A stretch of 64,000 nt of DNA from Paragyromitra xinjiangensis (Eukaryota > Ascomycota > Pezizomycetes > Pezizales > Discinaceae), in contig JBCAMK010000002.1 in the NCBI GenBank assembly GCA_038503065.1, forward strand, positions 2,976,001 to 3,040,000. Direction: 5' to 3'. Positions 51,479 to 61,635 of the stretch are shown in pieces (within the stretch, counting starts at the first letter, position 1; the number at the start of each line of letters is the position of its first letter). The notes under the pieces were generated by a model, which saw nothing but the letters and a program-made list of their open reading frames with translations, did not search any database and was not told where the DNA came from. Both the position numbers and the translations under genes were made by a program.

Positions 51479-52526
51479 TGTTATACCTATGGCTATAGGC
51501 GTGCAGTGGTCTCCCTGTTACCCTACCTACGTAGGGAGTTACCCTACCTTCCATTTGGTCACCTTCCCGTCTTCGTTGGACCCCTCTGTGGCTGCCTGTT
51601 GTGATATTGGCCTTCCCAGCCTATTCCCAGGCAGTTACCCTGCCTTCCCCGGTTACCCGGCCGTTACCCTGCCTTCGCTTGCGCTGCTGGCAGCGCTGGA
51701 TCGAGAAGGGGGGACACCCGCAAAATATCCGCGTCCCGGAGACTAAAAGTAACCCTTTGGTCGTCAACGGCGCCCTTCCCGCGGAACGTGACCCGGAGGG
51801 TATGTATGAGAGGTCTTCATAGGGCAACTTGGGGCGCCGAGTCACGTGGGCTATTTGGATTAGTCATCAGAGGTCTCCTGCCCGCGCTACGGGGCTCCAA
51901 ACACCAGCTGTCGCAACAAAACGATATCGTGTAACCACCTACTCGATCGGGCGAACGCAACCGTCGCAACCGTATCATCGCCACGTCGAACCGAGGCGAT
52001 CTGAGGATTACTGAACGAGAGGTAAGCGTCGGAAGTTGGAGATATCGAACTGATAGGATGTCGGATAAATGGATAAGCGAGTTAGTTCAATTTGTAATAG
52101 TAGATAGTTTAGTCCGTCGACCCAAGCTACAAAGAACACACAGTAGTAAAGAGGACGGGATATAAATACTCTTGCATTGGACGTCAATTCTGAGTCGATC
52201 ATCATCGAGGAAGAACGAGCCTTATCAATATTATTTTGTTACCAACATACTTTGTTCCGTGATAAATTCTCCATCGTATTGAGTTGTTTAGCATAGCTTC
52301 GCGCTTCAACACTCGTGTCCTTCCTATTGAGAAAGTTCTTTCAACGGAACAGCCCCGACCCTTATCTCGCTTAAACTATTGTTGCCTTTGTGCGGTTCAT
52401 AAGAAGTTGTCAGGACGTGCGCTCAGGTATTGTGCTACGGATAGTAGCCGGTCGAGTTACAGAGTCTAGAGAGCTATCTAAAGCTTCGCTTAGAATTCAG
52501 TAGTGGTGCGAAGTACCGGTCTTACA
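51479..52526. mobile_element. Solo LTR-3 (1048 bp)
   Basis: TGTTATACCTATGG...GTACCGGTCTTACA with a 5-bp duplication ATGAG on both sides (51474-51478, 52527-52531). Inserted in LINE-D1 ORF2 next to E1. It contains repeated CCCTGTTACCCTACC/TTACCCTGCC motifs at 51515-51675. No internal domain and no convincing gene. Orientation is undetermined. Confidence 0.88.
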
Positions 52527-54939
52527 ATGAGGTTGGGGGTGGGACCTTTGTTGCGAACTAATTTGCGAATTAATTCAGTGGTGTGACGGAGGGAAGTTGC
52601 TGCTTTGGTGGCATGCTTGTGAAAAAGTAGGCGTTGATCGACAATTATGCCTAGTGTTTTAATGTGTGTTGATGGGTGTACGAGGTTTCCTTGGATGTTG
52701 ATGGGTGTGTCCAGTCCCGCCTGTTGTAATTTGGCTTGGACTGGGATTATGTGCATGAGTTCAGTTTTGGGAGGGGAAAAGGTAATGTTGAGGTAGGTGG
52801 CCCTATTTAATTTGATTGCGAACCTTTCCTCTAGTCTTTTGATTGTGAAGGGACGAGTGCGTGCGTTTTGAAGCATTGTATCGTCATTAATGTAAATGGT
52901 GGAAAGTTCTGTGTCTCTCTGTTGTGGAAAAGGAGAGTCCAAGGCGCCTGCATATATTGTGAAGGCTATGGAGGATATGGGAGAGCCTTGTGGGAGGCCT
53001 GTCGCTAGGGTGTTGGTGGGGCCCATTTCGCCATTTATTCGAAAGGCAATGGAACGATTGGAGGTGAATGATGTAAACCAACGTATGCACCAGTCCGGGA
53101 AAGTATAATGTTTAAGAATGTCTAAGAATTTGGGGTAAGAAACGCAATTAAAGGCACCTTCTATGTCCGTGGCAAGTAAGCTGGGACGAAGGGGTTGACC
53201 ATGTTTAACTTGAAATTTGTGAGGAATAGCGAGCTGGTTGCGTGCGTTGGATAGTAGTAGCAGGAGAGAATCAGAAGCGGAAATGCCTGATCTGGCTCCT
53301 GTGTGGTGGTTCTGGAGAGCTCCATTTAGGGAGGCTATTCGTTCGAGTCGTTTCGCCATGAGCTTTTCAAGGAGTTTGCCTAGGCATGATAGGAGGGATA
53401 CTGGTCGATAGCTTTTGGCTTGAGTGTAGTCGGGTTTGTTGCCTTTGGGTATGGGAACGCAGTGGGCTAATTTCCATTCTTCTGGCATGATGCCATGGGT
53501 GAGGAGTGCTGTGAAGAGTAGGGTGAGGAGCTCTGGTCTGGCTCGATGGAATTCCCTGAGTGAAAGGTAGTTTATACCATCCGGACCCACTGCAGTTGAA
53601 AGATTAGCTTTTTGGAGAAGCTTCTCAATTTCGCTTGCTGAGATGTCTAGGGGTAGATTTTGTGTGTTCGTTTTGGGAGGGGGTAGAAAATTTGGTGGGA
53701 AGGGGGGAGGATCAGATTTCTTGGATGGGAAAAAGGTGGAATGGAAAATTTGGGCAATGCCAGTGGTGGTGGTTTGGCCTTCGATGTTGTGCAAGGTGGG
53801 TTTATTTCTTGCTTGGGAACCTTTGATGAGGTTGTAGGCTGAGCTCGCAGTTGTGTTTCGGAGGGAAGTGTGCCAATGGTTCCATTGCGCAAGTTTGATT
53901 TCCTGTTTCCACAGGGAACGTAGGGAATTAGCTCGGTTTCTCCAATGCGAGGGAGCGTTGGGCTTTCTCGATTGTCTGAGTAGCCATGCTAATTTGCGTT
54001 TGATGTTGGTGAGGGTGGGTGTCCACCAGTTCTTGGTGTGGGTTCTCGGTTGGGACATGGGGACTGCAGTGTGGATGGCTTGCTGCAGACATTTCATAAT
54101 TGAACTGAGTGATGATAGGGTGCTTTCAGGTGTGCCAAAGTGTAAGGGTATGATGGTGTCCGGGACTGATTTGTGGAAGATAGGCCAGTCTGTTTTAGAA
54201 AAGAGGGGTCGTGATATGTATGAGGGTGGTTGTAAATTAATGATGGTTTGGGTGAGAAGGTGATCGGAGTTGTGTTGGTTTTTGGCTAGGGCGGCCCAGT
54301 GTCCTAGGTGAGCATCTAGTCCTCTAGCAAAGGTGAGGTCTATTGCTGTAGGAGAGGAGCCATTTCTTGGGAAGTGGGTGAGGGTGCCTGGTTTATTAAG
54401 AAGAGAAAACTGGTTGTCTTCGAGAAAATCGATGAGGTGTGCAGTTACGCTGTTATATTTGGAGAAAAGATGCTGGTATGAATCCGCTTTTGGTCCATAC
54501 CACCAGGGGTGGTGAAGGTTGAAATCCCCTGTGAGAATAGTGTTATGATGAAAGGAATGAGCGAAAATTGGAAGATGTAGATCTTTTGTAGGCTGCAGGT
54601 AAAGGTTGCATAGATCTATGGTTGTGAAGTTGAGAATGCAACGAGTTGTAATGACGTTCGGATTTGGTTGCATGGTGACTAGGGTTTTGATGCCCAGGTG
54701 TTTGCGGACGTAGGTTACTACTTTGGGAGGAGAACTTATGTTAGAAGGAAAGAAAGAATCAAACTGATGAGCAAGCGGAGGAAGATTGTTGTGGTCTAGC
54801 CAAGGTTCTTGTAACAATAAGAAAATAACAGAAGGATTATTATTTGCGTCTAAGATTGCTGAAAGGGTGGAAGCTTGCCCTTTGGCACAGTTCAGTTGCT
54901 GTGCCAGGGTTACGCCCGGTGCGTTTTGTTGTGGATTCA

Positions 54940-56346
54940 TTAAACGGTGGTGGTTTCTTTATTGATCAAGCGAGTGTTGGCAATGATTTTAGCATAGTGA
55001 GTGCAAGAATTGCGCTCAAATGCCTTGTGGGATTGGTTGCAGTTGATGCAACGGATCGGCGGGTGGGAACATTTTGTGCCCATGGGGCAGTTGGGAGTGT
55101 TGCAGGGGTGTTTGGAGGTCTCATGAGGTTCTGCACAGATGGCGCAGATGGAGTCCTTTTTGCACGTTTGCTGGTGGTGTCCGTAAGCCTGGCATCTGCG
55201 ACATTGTGTGGTGGGAGTGACCGAAAAGTACTCCTGAATTTGGCACATAGCATTGAAGAGAGGGATTTGTGAAAGACCGAGGGTTTCGGAAGTGAATTTT
55301 TGTGGGAGGGCGATGACAATTGCGGAATGAGTTTTCTTGGCCCTGGCCTCTGGGGTGGTTAGCCATCTAGGGACCTGAGCGAGGACAATGGTGGGGATTG
55401 CTGTGGTGAGAGCTTCAGTGACATTCTCCATGGTTACTGTGGTGGGAATGTTGTGAATGATGAACTTTGACCAGCGAGAATTGGGACGTGCTTCAGTAAC
55501 TGGGATTTTGAGGAGGGTGCAGGCTGCCTCGATTTCCTTAGAGAAAGCGGAGCAGATTTGTTCTGCAGATTTGTTGGGTCTGGTGGTGAGGACAAGATTT
55601 TGTCTTGCTGTTTTGGTGCAAATGAGTAGGGAGGTGTTACGGGGGGCGAGTTCCTTGTTGATTGCTGTAGGGATTGCGCCATTGTTGAGTGCATCGGGAA
55701 TGTCCCCAGAGGTTTCCACTATGATCTGGCGATTGATGGTGGTGAATTGAGGTTGGAAGAGTTTGGGAACAGGGGTTTTCTTCTTGCGCCCGTTGCCTTT
55801 GGTTTGTGGGGCCGCGGGTTTCTGGGCTGCTTGGGCATAGGTGATGGGTTTCCCGTTGTTGACGAGGGGGATATCGCGTGCTGGGGGGGGGTTGGTGTGG
55901 GTGTTGGAGGTTTGGGCGGGGGGAGTAGTTCCAATTCTCTTGTCTACTTTATGTAAAAGAGAAGACATGCCGTTCACTGCAGTGGCGAGAGAGGCTATCA
56001 TCTGTTGCAAGTGTTGGGTCTCCTTTTTAAGAGCGTCAATGTTATCTCTTTGGTCTGAGACTTTTTGGAGGAGAAATTGGTTGTCTTCAACCATTTTGGC
56101 GTCGATTCGGGTGAAGCTGCTTTTCATGAGCCAGGATTGGTACTGGCCACAGTCTTCCCCAGATGGGAGTTCAGGCATATAGTCTTCGGTAGAATCGAAG
56201 TCTTTGAGCCAGTTGGGGGTGGAGTCTCCTGGGACTTCGCCTATATGTTCTTCGTCAATATACTGAGAGTCAGTGGTTAGGGCAGCTGGGCCTGCAGTGG
56301 CAGGGTCGGCGAACATGGAAAGGCCAGTGGATCCGGGGAGGGACAT
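54940..56346 (-). CDS. LINE-D1 ORF1, gag-like RNA-binding protein (468 aa)
   Basis: First ATG at 56346 (MSLPGSTGLSMFADP); the open frame extends upstream to 56454 with a GTG. Coiled coil (VSDQRDNIDALKKETQHLQQ), Pro/Thr/Asn linker, conserved middle (RQIIVETSGDIP, NSRWSKFII), and C-terminal knuckles CRRCQAYGHHQQTC, CAICAEPHETSKHPC and CINCNQSHKAFERNSC. Clearly a homologue of C2 ORF1. Intact. Its stop overlaps the ORF2 start by one base (TAATG). Confidence 0.9.
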   Translation of the reverse strand: MSLPGSTGLSMFADPATAGPAALTTDSQYIDEEHIGEVPGDSTPNWLKDFDSTEDYMPELPSGEDCGQYQSWLMKSSFTRIDAKMVEDNQFLLQKVSDQRDNIDALKKETQHLQQMIASLATAVNGMSSLLHKVDKRIGTTPPAQTSNTHTNPPPARDIPLVNNGKPITYAQAAQKPAAPQTKGNGRKKKTPVPKLFQPQFTTINRQIIVETSGDIPDALNNGAIPTAINKELAPRNTSLLICTKTARQNLVLTTRPNKSAEQICSAFSKEIEAACTLLKIPVTEARPNSRWSKFIIHNIPTTVTMENVTEALTTAIPTIVLAQVPRWLTTPEARAKKTHSAIVIALPQKFTSETLGLSQIPLFNAMCQIQEYFSVTPTTQCRRCQAYGHHQQTCKKDSICAICAEPHETSKHPCNTPNCPMGTKCSHPPIRCINCNQSHKAFERNSCTHYAKIIANTRLINKETTTV

Positions 56347-56789
56347 CTTGGTAGGTGAGCCAGAGCGTGCTGGGGCGGGTGAGGGGTTGGAAAGTTCTCT
56401 TTTCCGACCGATGATGGGGAGGGTGAAGCTGGGGCCAAGGCCTACGAGCTTCACAGGAGATGGGGATGGGGTTCTGGATTTATTTATTTATTTATTTATA
56501 TTTCATACTGCATCAATCCGAAACGGATATGGCATACATATAGAGAAAACCAAACAGAAAACAAAATCAAACGCAACTAACTACCCGATTCCTCCCACTG
56601 GGTCCAACTCAGCCCTCTACAGCTATTCTTCAGTATATGTGTTAATACCCCGATCTAGTGCCCTCTCTCACAGGACAAGACTACCCTGGGCATTCTTCTT
56701 TCACCAGCACATGCTTTGTGCCTATAGCACGTCCCTCCAACAATCCGAGCACTGTCAAGGGAGATGAAGTCGTAAGGGTGGGGGGAGAC

Positions 56790-58280
56790 TTAGATTTGCA
56801 TGCGATTCTGTCTTTCGCTTGCAGCTAGTCTTGCTGCGGTGAGTTTGAGGCACTCGGGGGAGTTACCACGATGTTGTTCACCACAATTGGCGCAGCGGAG
56901 GATGGTGTGGAGGCAGGGAGATCCTTTGACATGGCAGGAAGGTTTGCCACAGGTGTGTGTTGACACTGTATGAGGCCCAGCACAGATGGTACAGATGGGG
57001 GTCTTGCTGGTACAGCGCTGTTGGTGGTGGCCAAAGGCCAAGCAGTGGGTGCATTGGGTATCCTGTCCAAAGCGAAGGTATTTGGAAACCTTGAGGCGGC
57101 GTCCGAAGAGGGAGAGCCCTCTCTCAAGGGCAGTGGTGGCAGGTTGTTTCCCCTGGATGGTCAAGACCATGGAGGAAGCCTGCTTGCCCTCTCTCTGCTC
57201 TGGTCTGGTGAGCCAGCGAGGGTCGCGCATGAGGGTGGTGCCAGGGTTGAACTGTTCAACCTCTGACCTGATGTGTTGAAATCCTTCTTCGCCAGGAGGA
57301 ATGGAGGTGGGTACGTTGTGCAGAACAACCTGGAAGAGAGTGACTTCTTTCTCCAGGCTGTTGGCATTGGGGATGGTGGTTCTCACAATCTCCTCAAGCT
57401 TTGATCTCTGCTTGAGGAGTGTGTTGGAGGTGGTGGTGGTGACAGCAATGAGCTGCACATGGTGAGCAGGTGTGAATCGCACTTCTGCAATCAATGGGCT
57501 TTCTAAGGCTGTATTGATTGCATTGCGAATGGTGAGTGGGGTGACATCTTCAGGAATGGGTAGACCATTCCTGGTGATAATGAGTGTGCAGTCGCGTTTG
57601 GGGGGGCTTGTGGATGTTTTGGGGGCCTTGGAGGCCTTAGGGGCGGGTCTGGAGGCCTTTTTGGAGGCAACCTGAGCCCAGGAGTGTTGCGCAGGTGGTG
57701 GGGCAGCTGCTGGAGGTAGAGGGAGTGAGGCAGGGCCAGAGGCAGAGGCCAAGATGGTAGTCAGGGCGCGTTTCTGCTCCAAGTCTGCTACCTTGGATGT
57801 GAGGATTGCTATCTTTTCCACAAGAGCGGGGTCGTTGTGGTAAGTAGCAGGAGGTGTGGGTTTCCTGGCTGCTGTTTCAAGCCTTTCAATCTTCTTGATC
57901 ATCTGCTTGATGCATCTGCGGTATTCGTGAAGATTCCTGCACAGCTCTGTGACTGTCTGTGCCATCTCCAGGGTGGTGGTCATGGTGGGGGGGTGGTAGT
58001 CTTCTGTTTCACTCTCAGACTCACTCATCTCATGGTCCTGAGAGTCTGGGGGAAGTGGGAGGGATTCATAGTCCTGCAGAGCAACTGCAGGGCTCAGTGG
58101 TAGGGCCTGGGTAGGTGTTTGTTCTGGGTCTCCATGGTGGGAGGCCGAAAAATGCGAAAATGGGGGTGTTGTAGGTGCGATAATGGGTGTTGTAGGGGTG
58201 TTTTGGGGCGAATTGACACCAGAAGAGGAGGGCTGATAGCCTCTGCCTCTCCCTCTGCCTCTGGACGAAGAGGAAGACAT
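56790..58280 (-). CDS. LINE-E2 ORF1, gag-like RNA-binding protein (496 aa)
   Basis: Very similar to E1 ORF1, starting MSSSSSRGRGRGRGYQ at 58280. Same RG-rich N-terminus, coiled coil and three Cys/His motifs (CTHCLAFGHHQQRC, CTICAGPHTVSTHTC, CANCGEQHRGNSPEC). Differences from E1 are mostly single residues plus a two-residue length change in the Ala/Pro linker. Intact reading frame. Confidence 0.9.
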   Translation of the reverse strand: MSSSSSRGRGRGRGYQPSSSGVNSPQNTPTTPIIAPTTPPFSHFSASHHGDPEQTPTQALPLSPAVALQDYESLPLPPDSQDHEMSESESETEDYHPPTMTTTLEMAQTVTELCRNLHEYRRCIKQMIKKIERLETAARKPTPPATYHNDPALVEKIAILTSKVADLEQKRALTTILASASGPASLPLPPAAAPPPAQHSWAQVASKKASRPAPKASKAPKTSTSPPKRDCTLIITRNGLPIPEDVTPLTIRNAINTALESPLIAEVRFTPAHHVQLIAVTTTTSNTLLKQRSKLEEIVRTTIPNANSLEKEVTLFQVVLHNVPTSIPPGEEGFQHIRSEVEQFNPGTTLMRDPRWLTRPEQREGKQASSMVLTIQGKQPATTALERGLSLFGRRLKVSKYLRFGQDTQCTHCLAFGHHQQRCTSKTPICTICAGPHTVSTHTCGKPSCHVKGSPCLHTILRCANCGEQHRGNSPECLKLTAARLAASERQNRMQI

Positions 58281-58570
58281 AGAGGATGGTCCTGAACCGA
58301 CAGGAGGAGGTGGGGTGTATGGGGGGGTTGCTGTGGGGCCCTGGGGGGGTCCCTGGCGGGTGGGGGAGGGTTGGAGCAGGAAGTATCAACAACTTCTGCA
58401 AAACTGCTCGGATCCGGACGAACGAGAGGGCGATCGAACGGGCACAGTGAGGGGACTCCAAAAAGCCCGGGGTCGAGTCAATCGGAGTAGTATTGGTGGA
58501 GATATGAGGTTTTGCAATATCTCAGGATTTGGTGTGGTTTTGGGGGAAAGAGGGGTAAATAGGCGAATTT

Positions 58571-58584
58571 GACAACAACTTTTG
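58571..58584 (+). repeat. 14-bp target-site duplication of E3 (GACAACAACTTTTG)
   Basis: Perfect match to 61257-61270. The uninterrupted site is in E1 (51288-51301 region, reverse sense), which confirms the insertion point. Confidence 0.9.
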
Positions 58585-58585
58585 G

Positions 58586-60820
58586 CTTGCCGATGCAGCC
58601 AAAAAGAAAGGCCTAACACTCTCTGCACTTTGCATGGACGTGAAAGGTGCATATGACTTTGTATTCAAACGACGACTGATCAAGACCATGATAGAACTGG
58701 ACCTTCCACTTCCCATCTGTCGATGGGTGGACTCCTTCCTCAGCAATCGAACAGCCTGTATGGCATTCGACGGTGAAATTGAAGCCATGGCACCCATTCA
58801 AACTGGCATCCCACAAGGATCCCCCACCTCCCCTATCCTTTTCCTCCTCTACCTGGCTCCGTTGTTCAACGAGCTAGAAGAAAAATATCCTGATTCCACC
58901 TGCCCCAGCTATGTTGATGATGTGGGCCTTCTGGTTACAGGAAAGTCAGAAGCAGAAAACTCTCGAACACTGGAAGCAATGGCACTCACCTCCTCCGAAT
59001 GGGGTGAGAAAAATGCCTTGTACTTTGACAATCCAAAGACAGAACTCACTCACTTCCACTCCAGACGAACAACTGAAACTTCTGATGAAGCCAAAGTCAC
59101 AATGCATGATGGCAACGTGATTGAGGCTGCAGATGTCCAGCGATGGCTGGGTGTCTGGTTTGACCGCAAACTCACATACAAGCATCATGTGAAGACCAAA
59201 GCTGCCTCCGCACTTCGAGCCTTCATGGCTATCTCCCGTCTCGCAAGCACAGAAAAAGGACTGAGTTACAAAGCACTCCGCCAACTCTACCAAACCTGTG
59301 TAGCCACCATCAGTGACTTTGGAGCTGAAGTATGGTGGAACGGGCAGGTTGGACTCAGCAACACCATCCAGAAAGTCCAAAATCAAGCAATGCGCAAGAT
59401 TGCTGGAGCCTTCAGAACCTCACCTGTCCATGCCCTGGAAGCAGAGACAGGACTTCTCCCTACCCCAATCAGATTGGACGAGTTGCAAAGGAAATATGCA
59501 CTCCGAGTCCTTTCCCTACCCAACACCCATCCCATCACCTCCCTCTGCCCTGATTCCTGGCCTTCAACCCAGGAAAATGACAACCCAGATAGCTCCAACA
59601 ACACTCCATGGCACCAAACCACCACCTCCCCCAAATACGAAACAAGACTACATAGGATACTGGCATCTACCAACAAATGGGTCCAGCCACAATCAGAAAT
59701 TGAATGCGTAGACAATCTGGCATGCCCACCATGGCACCAAAACACCATAGACATCTACATTGACCCTGCAGACAAAGACGCAGCAGCAGAAAATCATCGG
59801 AACCACACAGCTGGAGACAGTACTAGGACTGATCGCCTAGTATTCTACACTGATGGCTCCCTCCTGGAAGGCAAAACAGGAGCTGGAGTTGCTGGTTTCC
59901 GCAGAGGTCACTTTGTGGTCAACAAATCCTACCACCTCGGCAAAGAAAATGAAGTCTTCGACGCAGAACTTTATGGTATTGCAAAAGCCACTAAGCATGC
60001 AATCCTACAAGTGCAGCAATCACCTCACCTGACAAATGATGTCTACATCTACTGTGACAACCAAGCAGCAGTACAACGAATGACAACACCCCTCCCTATG
60101 CCAGGCCAACACCTGGTCATTGAAGCCCGCAACAACTTGCTTCAACTCGAAGACAGTGGCATCAAAACCCATGTTTATTGGGTACCAGGACATGTCAACG
60201 TTGCCGGCAACGAGCTAGCTGATAAGCTCGCCAAGATAGGAGCCCAAGGAACCAGGATAGAATCAGATGTCCTCACCTCCATCACATACCTCAAGAGAAA
60301 CATCAAGGAACACTCCCTGACGACATGGAAAGCCAAATGGAAGCAGGCAAAGAAAGGCCGCAGCTACTATGGACAACCAGCACTGAAACCAAGTGCCCCG
60401 CTGAGGGGAAACATCCCCAGAAGAACAGCCTCCACCATCACTCAAATGAGAACCGGACATGGATACACCAAATCCTACCTCGCCAGAATCCCTACCAACA
60501 ACATTGAAGACACTAAATGCAAATGTGGCTTCGATAACCAAACACCACAACACCTACTGCTAGAGTGTGGCCAGGAACCACTTCCTACCCATCGCAAAGC
60601 ACTCAAAGCAGCCCTTAAACCAATGCCACTCACATGGAGAACTGCGATGCATACCAATGCTGGCCTGGCTGCCACCATTGAAACATTCCTCACACCAACC
60701 CAAATCGCTACCAGAAATTGGACCCTGGAACAACAAGAAGACAACAGGTACTCCCACCAAGGAATATACCTCTACAACGATGAAGAGGAAGAGAGCGAAG
60801 GAGAAAGAGAGAACGGCTAG
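58586..60820 (+). pseudogene. LINE-E3 ORF2 fragment: reverse transcriptase and RNase H (745 codons)
   Basis: Open from the truncation point to TAG at 60820; the ATG at 58634 is internal and not a true start. Motif A MDVKGAYDFV, motif B IPQGSPTSP, motif C YVDDVG, thumb region, then RNase H (YTDGSLLEGKTGAG, DAELYG, CDNQAAV, VPGHVNVAGNELADKLA). A Cys motif CKCGFDNQTPQH follows near the end. The sequence differs strongly from families A to D (YVDD rather than YIDD; RNase H of a different type). The endonuclease and N-terminal RT are missing. Confidence 0.92.
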
Positions 60821-61256
60821 TAAGAACGGGCTATAGGCCCAAAGCATGCGATGGTGAAGGAAGATAGAAAACAGATGAATACCCTGAAAGTGGGGTGAGA
60901 TGGAACATGACCGTGTGGAGGATTTCTGATTATAAAAACTGTTTGAGTATTTCCCTATGATTTTACGCTGTCGATTGATATTCCGTTCGTTTCTACTGTT
61001 CGGTAGAACTTTGAGATAAAAATTGTTATTTCCTCTTTTGTTATTTTCCTTTTGTTATTTTTGTTTTGATTTATGTTTTTTCTGTTTTTCGCAAAGGGAT
61101 ATCTGATGTGGATATCTACTAATTAGTTGGTTCATGTTCGCGGAGGATTTTCCTTTGTTAGTTATTGTGCAGTCATGGGGTTTCCTTTCACTGTATGCCA
61201 TATCCGTTACGGATTTATGCAATATGAGCAATAAATAAATAAATAAATAAATAAAT
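60821..61256 (+). other. LINE-E3 3' UTR and AATAAATA tail
   Basis: Non-coding. T-rich middle (TTGTTATTTTTGTTTTG), then GTCATGGGGTTTCC and the conserved terminal block, then (AATAAATA)n. No gene. Confidence 0.8.
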
Positions 61257-61435
61257 GACAACAACTTTTGCAAATCGAGAGCGATTTCGACGTACAATAG
61301 CAGGATCGAACGGGGGCAGCGAGCTGATTCCGAATAATCAAAAATCTCGTTAATCGGAGTAGTATTGGTGGAGTTGTGACCAAAAAGTCACTTTGGTGTT
61401 GTTGTTGTCGGTTTGTTGTGTATGGATGGTTTGTT
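61257..61435 (-). other. LINE-E2 5' UTR, part beyond E3
   Basis: Continuation of the E2 5' UTR after the E3 duplication. It matches the E1 5' UTR (51288-51457), including GTGACCAAAAAGTCAC, a perfect palindromic motif GTGAC...GTCAC. Confidence 0.8.
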
Positions 61436-61635
61436 GATGGGGTTCTGGAATGCCTTGGTGGAGTTTGGGGAGAATCCAGTGTGTCATGGGGCAATGCGCC
61501 TGTGCTTAATGAAAGTGGGGTAAGGGTGGTGAGAAATGAAGCGTGAGAGTTAAAGACTTTTGGGTGTGTGTAACGCCGTTGCAACGTAGTTTTTGGAGTT
61601 TTGCAGGGATTATTTTAGTCGCGAGGATGTTGTTG
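61436..61635 (-). other. LINE-D1 5' UTR
   Basis: The first ~190 bp of D1 beyond E2. It holds the conserved LINE 5' UTR block at 61551-61585 (minus sense GTTGCAACGGCGTTACACACACCCAAAAGTC) and ends against the D2 poly-A. Confidence 0.8.

Larger units (their letters stand above)
47878..54940 (-). pseudogene. LINE-D1 ORF2 (APE/RT/RNase H), split by E1 and LTR-3
   Basis: Starts at 54940 (MNPQQNAPG) in TAATG with the ORF1 stop. 54940-52532 carries endonuclease (QLNCAKG, LLQEPWLDH, GDFNLHHPWWYG, NSDH) and reverse transcriptase (DIEGAFNCV, LPQGSPISS). Motif C is YINDDTML, where D2 has YIDDDTML: GAT to AAT changes a catalytic Asp to Asn. The frame resumes at 49205 after E1/LTR-3 with LYGSEVWW, thumb and RNase H (YSDGS, AKIHG with Lys for Glu, VDNQNAL, GNETAD) to the stop at 47878. 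I see no nonsense codon outside the insertions. Confidence 0.9.
58585..61256 (+). mobile_element. LINE-E3, 5'-truncated LINE with ORF2, inserted in E2
   Basis: Starts inside the reverse transcriptase and ends with GCCATATCCGTTACGGATTTATGCAATATGAGCAATAAATAAATAAA. This 3' end closely resembles that of E1/E2 (GCCATATCCGTTTCGGATTTATGCAGTATGAAATATAAATAAA), so E3 is a relative that may show what the missing ORF2 of E1/E2 looked like. 5' truncation with an intact tail is typical of target-primed reverse transcription. Confidence 0.92.
56479..61435 (-). mobile_element. LINE-E2, ORF1-only LINE derivative hosting E3
   Basis: Flanked by perfect 14-bp duplication GATGGGGTTCTGGA (56465-56478 and 61436-61449), in the 5' UTR of LINE-D1. 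Without E3 it is about 2271 bp, matching E1. Same organisation: 5' UTR, ORF1, 3' UTR with a (TAAATAAA) tail and no reverse transcriptase. Its 5' end extends a little further than that of E1. Confidence 0.92.
47617..61635 (-). mobile_element. LINE-D1, full-length family D element hosting E1, LTR-3 and E2/E3
   Basis: Minus orientation, poly-A end at 47617-47640, 5' end at about 61635 next to the poly-A of D2. Without E1, LTR-3, E2 and their duplications it is about 5.73 kb, the same as LINE-C2. ORF1 is intact; ORF2 is split twice. The left flank is a Gypsy integrase fragment. Confidence 0.92.

Noticed and set aside
51479..52526. Small open frames in LTR-3
   Set aside because: Short, no domains, in a region bounded by an LTR-type duplication.
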